Positions 1 to 4,622 of a DNA stretch of 5,518 nucleotides are shown here, piece by piece (position 1 is the stretch's first letter; every line of letters starts with the position of its first letter). The notes below the pieces were generated by a model, which saw only the letters and a list, made by a program, of their open reading frames with translations, was not told the DNA's origin and made no database searches. The DNA is from Caryophanales bacterium UBA1744 (GTDB taxonomy: Bacteria; Bacillota_I; Bacilli_A; RFN20; CAG-826): positions 374 through 5,891 of the forward strand of contig DCHU01000039.1 in the NCBI GenBank assembly GCA_002314915.1, in the 5' to 3' direction. The position numbers and the translations under genes are program-made.

Positions 1-681
1 GTTTTATCGGTAGAAAAGAAGGATGGAAAGTGGTTGGGCACCGCACTCAAAGAGGGCAGTGTTACCGTGACTTTCTCAGATCCAGCAGGTACAGCTAAGA
101 CTTCAACTTTAGACTTAACCATAACAGCTAAAGAAGCCGAAAAAGCAGCATATGAAGGAACGTGGATTTCCGGTTCTAATACAATGGTTCTTACTTCAAA
201 CGGAAATGGTTCGTGGAACGGTACCAACTTTACTTTCACATATGATGAAAAGACAAATAAAGGAACGATACCTCCATTTGGCGCATTCGATGGAGATACC
301 AACTACTTCACCTACAACGAATCAAAAGACACCATCTATGTTGACATAACTGATGAGTATCACGAATTTGCGTTCTGGAGCGGAACTATGACCAGAAAAG
401 CAGAAGAAGTGGTCGAAGAGAAGTCTTTTGTGGGCACTTGGAAAGCCGATTCCAACACCATGGTTCTTAATAAAAATGGCAATGGTAAATGGAATTCCTA
501 TGACTTCACCTTCACCTATGACGAGCCTACAGGAAAAGGTAAGATTTCAAATTTTGCGGCATTCTTTGGCGATTGCAATACCTTCACCTACAATAAAGAA
601 AAAGACACTATCACGATATATCTTGCAGATGACGCCGACTATCCGGATAACGTTTATAGCAAAACAATGACCCGTGGATAA
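1..681 (+). CDS. Probable secreted/surface protein with C-terminal tandem repeats (5' partial)
   Basis: The reading frame is open from the first base, so the true start lies left of the window and a TTG at 34 is only an internal codon. The visible 226 residues begin with a beta-rich stretch (about residues 1-45, with SVTVTFSDP and LDLTITA) that resembles the end of a bacterial Ig-like domain. Two tandem repeats follow, at about residues 51-132 and 143-225. Each opens with GTW and shares SNTMVL, NGNG, FTFTYDE, FTYN, KDTI and a closing TMTR. A short acidic linker (AEEVVEEK) joins them. The high Thr/Ser/Asn/Gly/Asp content, alternating beta pattern and near absence of Cys fit an extracellular protein, but the signal peptide would be outside the window. 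There is no LPXTG or membrane anchor at the C-terminus. I do not recognise a named family, and function is unknown. That it is coding is secure; export is inference. Confidence 0.85.
   Translation, partial: VLSVEKKDGKWLGTALKEGSVTVTFSDPAGTAKTSTLDLTITAKEAEKAAYEGTWISGSNTMVLTSNGNGSWNGTNFTFTYDEKTNKGTIPPFGAFDGDTNYFTYNESKDTIYVDITDEYHEFAFWSGTMTRKAEEVVEEKSFVGTWKADSNTMVLNKNGNGKWNSYDFTFTYDEPTGKGKISNFAAFFGDCNTFTYNKEKDTITIYLADDADYPDNVYSKTMTRG
151..675 (+). repeat. Two tandem protein-coding repeats of about 82 residues
   Basis: Copy 1 spans 151-396 and copy 2 spans 427-675, with a 30-base linker between them. They share the ordered blocks GTW, SNTMVL, NGNG, W, FTFTYDE, GKG/NKG, FTYN, KDTI and TMTR. The DNA has diverged (for example acaatggttctt against accatggttctt), so this is an old domain duplication rather than a recent copy. 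The alternating hydrophobic pattern suggests a small beta-sheet or lipocalin-like module; that fold assignment is inference. Confidence 0.85.
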
Positions 682-688
682 AAAAGAC

Positions 689-714
689 AGCACTTCAATT
701 TGAGGGCTTTTCTT
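689..714 (+). terminator. Probable intrinsic terminator between convergent genes
   Basis: An imperfect hairpin (AGC, mismatch, CTT / GAG, mismatch, GCT) is followed by TTTTCTT on the + strand. On the - strand the same hairpin is followed, after GTC, by a run of six T (681-686 on + read as A). It lies eight bases after the stop of the repeat protein and overlaps the last codons of the convergent hydrolase gene. It may therefore act in both directions. The stem is short and interrupted, hence moderate confidence. Confidence 0.5.
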
Positions 715-1264
715 ATAGGTTTTCTCTTGTGTATTCAAGCCATCTCATAATGGCCTCTTTAGGGTTCACGAACATCTTTCTATGACTGATGCAGAAATAC
801 TTAAAATCAATGCTTTTGAGAGTAGAAATTGTGTTATCTAATATCTGTCTGTTAAACCCTTTATCGCAAGGATATAAAGCATCTCCAACAAATAAATAAT
901 CGTGGTACAAAAGGGCTATACAACCTTTGCAATGCGATGATGGAAGTGGGATTAATGTGATATCTCCCAATGTGGTTGTTTCCTTGATTAAAGTACCTTT
1001 TTTGGTGTGCCTGATTGTTTCTTTTGAGCCATATATTTCATCCACATTTAATCGCGTCAAATTAAGGGTGTGATCCTTATGAAAGTGAGAGAGTATCGCA
1101 ACACGCTTACCCGTTAGTGCCTGTATAGCGTTATATGCCTCATCTGACGCGCCTACATCAAAGATGTAAGTTATGTCATTTTCTTTAATGAAAACGACAT
1201 CCGCTGAGAGTGGGGATTCATTTGCTGGTATTACCTCAATATTCGCGTCAATTAACATGCGCAT
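713..1264 (-). CDS. Small metallo-beta-lactamase-fold metallohydrolase
   Basis: This encodes a cytosolic hydrolase of the metallo-beta-lactamase superfamily (glyoxalase II/RNase Z-like fold), about 181-183 residues; the substrate cannot be told. Numbering from the ATG at 1258, the metal ligands are all visible: the HxHxDH motif H58, H60, D62, H63; H109 in PSSHCKGC; D126 in FVGDALY; and H159 in CISHRKMF. An active binuclear site is therefore expected. The FDVGA segment at 33-37 is the usual early strand and turn. At about 180 residues it is compact, with no added domain. Two in-frame ATGs (1264 and 1258) are candidate starts and neither has a Shine-Dalgarno. A TTG at 1306 would add an unconvincing Cys/Lys-rich leader. 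The gene converges on the repeat protein and diverges from the riboswitch operon. Its codon use looks more AT-rich than that of the signalling genes. No link to c-di-GMP turnover is shown. Confidence 0.88.
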   Translation of the reverse strand: MRMLIDANIEVIPANESPLSADVVFIKENDITYIFDVGASDEAYNAIQALTGKRVAILSHFHKDHTLNLTRLNVDEIYGSKETIRHTKKGTLIKETTTLGDITLIPLPSSHCKGCIALLYHDYLFVGDALYPCDKGFNRQILDNTISTLKSIDFKYFCISHRKMFVNPKEAIMRWLEYTRENL

Positions 1265-1293
1265 ATTGTAGCAAATGCACGCACATTTGTCCT
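1265..1293 (-). promoter_or_regulatory. Candidate promoter for the hydrolase, implying a leaderless or near-leaderless mRNA
   Basis: On the - strand, AGGACA (1288-1293; 4 of 6 to TTGACA) is followed after 17 bases by TACAAT (1265-1270; 5 of 6 to TATAAT). The -10 abuts the ATG at 1264, so transcription would start near the second ATG at 1258. This would explain the absence of a Shine-Dalgarno before either ATG. An inverted repeat, CAAATG-6 nt-CATTTG (1272-1289), sits in the spacer and could be an operator. This is a consensus match only. Confidence 0.35.
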
Positions 1294-1313
1294 TACGTGT
1301 ACGCAAATAATGA

Positions 1314-1342
1314 TTGCGAGCGCACTTTTACTCACGTAGAAT
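1314..1342 (+). promoter_or_regulatory. Probable sigma70-type promoter of the riboswitch operon
   Basis: TTGCGA (1314-1319; 4 of 6) and TAGAAT (1337-1342; 5 of 6) are separated by the ideal 17 bases. Start of transcription would fall at about 1347-1351, exactly where the riboswitch P1 helix begins, and this position supports the call. It is divergent from the hydrolase gene's candidate promoter, with the two -35 elements about 20 bases apart. Confidence 0.55.
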
Positions 1343-1346
1343 AGAG

Positions 1347-1433
1347 CCAGTTTAATAGCAAAACTAGAGTAATCTAGTGACGCAAAGCTACAGGGTCTAG
1401 AAATAGATAGCCAGTTACCGAATGCAAGTCTGG
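1347..1433 (+). promoter_or_regulatory. Cyclic-dinucleotide riboswitch aptamer, GEMM-I class (c-di-GMP-I family)
   Basis: The conserved GEMM-I core is plain: AGCAAA (1357-1362), a hairpin, GACGCAAAGC (1379-1388), a second hairpin, TAGCC (1408-1412) and GTTACCGA (1414-1421). The first hairpin, ACTAGA/TCTAGT (1363-1368/1373-1378), is perfect with a GTAA loop, the GNRA tetraloop expected to dock in the family. The second has TCTA/TAGA (1396-1399/1404-1407) capped by GAAA, with outer GCTA/TAGC pairing. The closing P1 can form between CCAGTTT (1347-1353) and AAGTCTGG (1426-1433) with one bulged T. The base equal to ligand-stacking A47 of the Vibrio Vc2 RNA and the C of TTACCGA (C92 equivalent, 1418) are kept. 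The base aligned to G20 is A (1357), a change known from cGAMP-sensing relatives. Family identity is near certain; which ligand it prefers is not. Confidence 0.93.
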
Positions 1434-1461
1434 TGATTGGAATATACACCAGGCGGCATTC
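1420..1461 (+). promoter_or_regulatory. Candidate antiterminator of the riboswitch expression platform
   Basis: GAATGC (1420-1425) is complementary to GCATTC (1456-1461), and CTGGTG (1430-1435) to CACCAG (1447-1452). Together they form a two-part stem with an internal loop. Its 5' arm uses the aptamer's 3' edge, including the CTGG of P1, and its 3' arm uses part of the terminator's 5' arm. It is thus exclusive with both the closed aptamer and the terminator, as expected of an OFF switch in which ligand promotes termination. Pairing is seen; switching is inferred. Confidence 0.6.
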
Positions 1462-1478
1462 AATTGTATGCCGCTTTT
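1453..1478 (+). terminator. Riboswitch-controlled intrinsic terminator
   Basis: A perfect 7-bp stem GCGGCAT/ATGCCGC (1453-1459/1468-1474) with an 8-base loop is followed by TTTT and then AAATT. The stem is GC-rich, but the U tract is short, so it may work partly as a pause or through translation. It lies 20 bases after the aptamer and 24 bases before the start codon, the standard place for a riboswitch expression platform. Confidence 0.65.
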
Positions 1479-1495
1479 AAATTAAGCGGTGGAGG
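1471..1495 (+). promoter_or_regulatory. Ribosome binding site with adjacent alternative hairpin
   Basis: GGAGG (1491-1495) lies six bases before the ATG at 1502 and fixes that start. Immediately upstream, CCGCTT (1471-1476) can pair with AAGCGG (1484-1489) around a 7-base AT loop. This hairpin uses the 3' arm of the terminator and is exclusive with it. It ends one base before the Shine-Dalgarno, so it would leave GGAGG exposed or flanked rather than buried. Confidence 0.6.
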
Positions 1496-1501
1496 TAAAT
1501 T

Positions 1502-4500
1502 ATGAACTCAGCAGCAAAAACGAATCGAAGCATTCATGATGAGATTAAAGTCATCAGAATCATTTTGATTGCAACATTATGCACATCAATTGCATCTATC
1601 CTTGGACTTGTCATCACTTTGATATTCACCAATATCCTTGTTCTCGACATCGTCTTAGGCGCTTTATCAATCGCCTGCACGGCAGCAGCAATGGTCTCTG
1701 GCACAATCTTCGTAAAGAAATTCAGAGTCAAGCTCATCGATCCACTTATTGAGACAACATCCGATAACATGGAAAAGATCACCAAGAACAACTATGTCTT
1801 GGACACATACGCAAACCCAAACTTCGCTGAATTCGATCAGTTAAACGATTCAATCAATAGAGTTAATGCTAGATACAACACATTGGTCGTTACATCTGCT
1901 ATCGATAACTTTGACGATATCGGACTCGTTAAGGACCCTGCATTTGATAATAGAACAATCACATCTGAGTCATTCTTCAATAACATCGCCTCTTTCATCA
2001 ACACTGCAAAGGTTTTCAGAAACGCATTTGTATCCTTTGTTTACAAGACCAAGGAAAACGAATTATCCACAAAAGATATGACGAGATTGCTCGATATCGT
2101 TCTTGAAGTGTTCGCAGACAATAAACCTCAGGTCTGTGTCGACTCATCAAGTTCTTTAATTGCATTCATCCCAAATATCGATTCATTATCAATCCTCAAA
2201 GAGAAACTCTCATACATCCAGAAGAAAGCAATTGTTGCCAAGTACTCAGACAGCGACACAAAAGTCCTTCCAATCAAGGCTTCAGCAGCTGTTTATCCAT
2301 ATTCATCAATCGATACAGTCATCACCGACTTACGTTACGCAGAACGTAGAGGCGAAGACATCAACATCTATATCCCAGAGGTCAATAAAGACGGCGATTC
2401 TGTTGCAACAGACGCAAAGAGAATCAACGCTACCTACGAGATTATCGAAAGACTCAATACCGCTTTCGCTAAGAAGGGTAACGTCGAAGCTTACAAACAG
2501 GATATCTATTCTTGCGCTAAAGATTTATCCGGATTCCTTGGGTTTGAAGGTGTTTCAATTCTCGTTTATAACGAAGCGATCGGTGCTGTTGAACAGGTTT
2601 TCTCACATACAGAAATAGCTGACAGACCATTCAACATCACATACGAGGCAAAAGAGTTACTAACAGAATTGGCTAACTGCTGCGACAAGGATGGATCATT
2701 CACATTCTTCGACAGAGACAGCGTTACTTCCGGAATTGGAAGCTATCTCGATGTCCATGGCATTAAGTCAGGAAACTTAAACCTCATTTACAGTAACGGT
2801 GCTATCTATGGCGCTCTCTTGTTCGTCAACTTCGACAAGAAGCTCGTTTTAGATGCAATGTCCAGACAACATTTGGTTGTTTTTGCAAACTTATTCTCAT
2901 CATCATTGAGAGAACTCTACAACAGAACCGCTATCGAAGGTGCTAACGCAAGACTCGATTCCCTTCTCTTGTACTCCAACTACCAGATGTACACAGTTAA
3001 CAAGACCAACCACACAGTCGTCTCATCATCACGTTCGATGGGCGTCAACAAGGACGGTTCTGAGAACGTTAAGTGCTACAAGGCTATCTATGGCTTAGAT
3101 GAGCCATGCGAAGACTGCCCACTTAAGACAGGTAAGAAGAAGAGGGTTGCATTCGATAACAAGAACTACTCATATCACACCATCATCTCAAACAAGGAGA
3201 ACAGAGAAAACGCTACATTCTTCCTTGAGCCAGTCGATAGAAGAAACATCGCTAGAGAAAGATATGACGCAGAGACAAAGTTCGCTTCATCATACACATT
3301 CGCTATCCGTATGTCCGATAAGTGGAACTACAACCTTAAGGGTAACCTCGTCTTAATCAACATCGCTAACTTCAGCGAATTCATCTCAACATTCGGTGAG
3401 GCAGAAGTCCATCAGTACTACAGAAACGTTGCTGAAACACTCTCAGCCTTAAAACTTTCAAGCGATGAATTATTCCAGTACAACTCATCAACAATCGCAA
3501 TCGTCTTGAATGAATCAACACGTAACGAAGTCTTCGCTGCAATCGAAAAGATTGAAGCTGCATATGAGAAGCAGATCGGTAACTCATACAAGGATTTCAA
3601 CATTGAGAAATCATATCGTGTATTCCCATACCCACTCACATACGCAACAAGCTTCGACTTCATCCGTTCCATCGAAACGTACTTCAACTCAAACAACACA
3701 GACGGCGACAACTGCCTCCATGTTGTTGGTACAACAATTGTCAGACCTGCAAGCCGTCAGGAATACATCCTTTCGCTTCTCAACAAGGCATTTATCGACA
3801 AGAACTTCGACTTACGTATCCAGCCAATCGTTGCTAAAGAAACCGGCATCATCTCTGGTGGCGAAGCTCTCCTTAGACTTAAGGATGAGTTAACCAACAC
3901 ATTCTTCGACGCAGGTGAGTTCATCCCAATTGCATTCAAGTCCAACTCAATGAACAAGTTCACGAACATCTTCATCGAGCAGATCGGACGTCTTTATAAG
4001 ACTTATGGCGCGACAATCTTCAGAACAGGATTCCTTGATAGAATCAACATCAACGCAGACTCATCATACTTCGTTGACCCTCAGTTCTTTGATGATATGG
4101 CTAAGGCATTCATCGAGTTCAACTTCCAGAAGGGATTCATCGCATTCGAGTTCAACGAAGATGACATTGCTGAGCATCAGGATCTCTTCAAGCGTTCTAT
4201 GAAGAAGGTCAAAGAACTCAACATCACAATGATCTGCGACCAATTCACTGGTAAGTACATGTCCGTAGAAGCGTTATCGCGTCTTGGCTTCACTGAAATC
4301 AAGATTGCCCGTAACCTTGTCATGGAAATGGACACAAACCCAAACAGACTCAACGAAATCAAATCTCTTATTCAGCTCGGAAGAACATTCAACTTCAAGA
4401 CCACTCTTGTTGGCGTTGAAAGAAGAGAGCAGATCAACCTTGTCAACGAGGAAGAGGGCATCACCAACTTCGAGGGATGGTATTTCTACAAGCCACTCGA

Positions 4501-4561
4501 AATCGACGAGTTCTTATCACTCCTCCGTAACACAGGCAGCAAAGCTGTTATCGGAAAATAA
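1502..4561 (+). CDS. Membrane multidomain c-di-GMP signalling protein: GGDEF-like, GAF, Cys-PAS-like, GGDEF-like, degenerate EAL
   Basis: The product has 1019 residues and starts at an ATG six bases after GGAGG. Two membrane helices (about 17-42 and 46-71) have only a very short loop between them. A HAMP-like linker (72-130) follows. Residues about 155-293 fit a GGDEF domain whose signature is replaced by VDSSSSLIAF (213-222). A GAF-like domain covers about 305-475. A PAS-like domain (480-578) carries C525, C536 and C539 in KCYKAIYGLDEPCEDCPL. A second GGDEF-like domain (598-745) has NSSTI (661-665) at the signature site. The EAL domain (754-1010) keeps E788-A-L, N851, E883, E886, D913, K934 and E973. 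However, the usual DDFGTG is DQFTGK (Q914), KID is KIA (A936), AEGVE is LVGVE (V970) and QG is EG (E991). Neither GGDEF can be catalytic, and phosphodiesterase activity is doubtful. A role as membrane sensor or c-di-GMP receptor is inferred. It lies under the riboswitch and is followed by an intact cyclase gene. Confidence 0.92.
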   Translation: MNSAAKTNRSIHDEIKVIRIILIATLCTSIASILGLVITLIFTNILVLDIVLGALSIACTAAAMVSGTIFVKKFRVKLIDPLIETTSDNMEKITKNNYVLDTYANPNFAEFDQLNDSINRVNARYNTLVVTSAIDNFDDIGLVKDPAFDNRTITSESFFNNIASFINTAKVFRNAFVSFVYKTKENELSTKDMTRLLDIVLEVFADNKPQVCVDSSSSLIAFIPNIDSLSILKEKLSYIQKKAIVAKYSDSDTKVLPIKASAAVYPYSSIDTVITDLRYAERRGEDINIYIPEVNKDGDSVATDAKRINATYEIIERLNTAFAKKGNVEAYKQDIYSCAKDLSGFLGFEGVSILVYNEAIGAVEQVFSHTEIADRPFNITYEAKELLTELANCCDKDGSFTFFDRDSVTSGIGSYLDVHGIKSGNLNLIYSNGAIYGALLFVNFDKKLVLDAMSRQHLVVFANLFSSSLRELYNRTAIEGANARLDSLLLYSNYQMYTVNKTNHTVVSSSRSMGVNKDGSENVKCYKAIYGLDEPCEDCPLKTGKKKRVAFDNKNYSYHTIISNKENRENATFFLEPVDRRNIARERYDAETKFASSYTFAIRMSDKWNYNLKGNLVLINIANFSEFISTFGEAEVHQYYRNVAETLSALKLSSDELFQYNSSTIAIVLNESTRNEVFAAIEKIEAAYEKQIGNSYKDFNIEKSYRVFPYPLTYATSFDFIRSIETYFNSNNTDGDNCLHVVGTTIVRPASRQEYILSLLNKAFIDKNFDLRIQPIVAKETGIISGGEALLRLKDELTNTFFDAGEFIPIAFKSNSMNKFTNIFIEQIGRLYKTYGATIFRTGFLDRININADSSYFVDPQFFDDMAKAFIEFNFQKGFIAFEFNEDDIAEHQDLFKRSMKKVKELNITMICDQFTGKYMSVEALSRLGFTEIKIARNLVMEMDTNPNRLNEIKSLIQLGRTFNFKTTLVGVERREQINLVNEEEGITNFEGWYFYKPLEIDEFLSLLRNTGSKAVIGK

Positions 4562-4575
4562 TTAACAAAAACACA

Positions 4576-4597
4576 CCTCCAATATCATTGGGGGTTT
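4576..4597 (+). terminator. Terminator-like hairpin in the intergenic gap (possible attenuator)
   Basis: CCTCCAAT (4576-4583) pairs over 8 bp, one of them a T-G wobble, with ATTGGGGG (4587-4594) around a 3-base loop. An A-rich stretch precedes it and only TTTAT follows. The weak U tract suggests partial termination or mRNA-end processing, lowering expression of the downstream cyclase relative to the membrane protein, rather than a full stop. No separate promoter is evident in the 61-base gap, so the two genes are probably co-transcribed. Confidence 0.5.
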
Positions 4598-4610
4598 ATC
4601 TACTTATAGC

Positions 4611-4615
4611 GAGGT
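4611..4615 (+). promoter_or_regulatory. Ribosome binding site of the diguanylate cyclase gene
   Basis: GAGGT lies seven bases before the ATG at 4623 and sets that start. It sits inside the loop of a possible GGGTT/AACCC hairpin (4592-4596/4616-4620). It is also complementary to ACCTC (4575-4579) at the foot of the upstream hairpin, so its access may depend on which fold forms. Confidence 0.65.
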
Positions 4616-4622
4616 AACCCAT

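Noticed and set aside
713..1264. Hydrolase as a c-di-GMP phosphodiesterase partner of the operon
   Set aside because: It has a metallo-beta-lactamase HxHxDH site, not HD-GYP or EAL, and is transcribed divergently; proximity alone does not support the link.
1265..1306. Longer hydrolase with TTG start at 1306
   Set aside because: No ribosome binding site, and the added 14 residues are rich in Cys, Lys and Arg and lie over the candidate promoter and palindrome; the fold begins at the later ATGs.
1252..1449. Open frame of 65 codons on the - strand
   Set aside because: It lies antisense to the riboswitch and its promoter, has no Shine-Dalgarno, and the RNA structure explains the sequence conservation.
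2160..2618. Open frame of 152 codons on the + strand, with similar frames at 3099-3356 and 3510-3893
   Set aside because: All lie inside the 1019-residue gene in another frame and have the Ser/Thr/Arg/His-rich composition of a shifted frame; no start signals.
3418..3711. Open frames on the - strand within the large gene (also 3381-3587, 3757-3975, 4177-4362)
   Set aside because: Antisense shadows of a gene with strong domain evidence, with no recognisable product or ribosome binding site.
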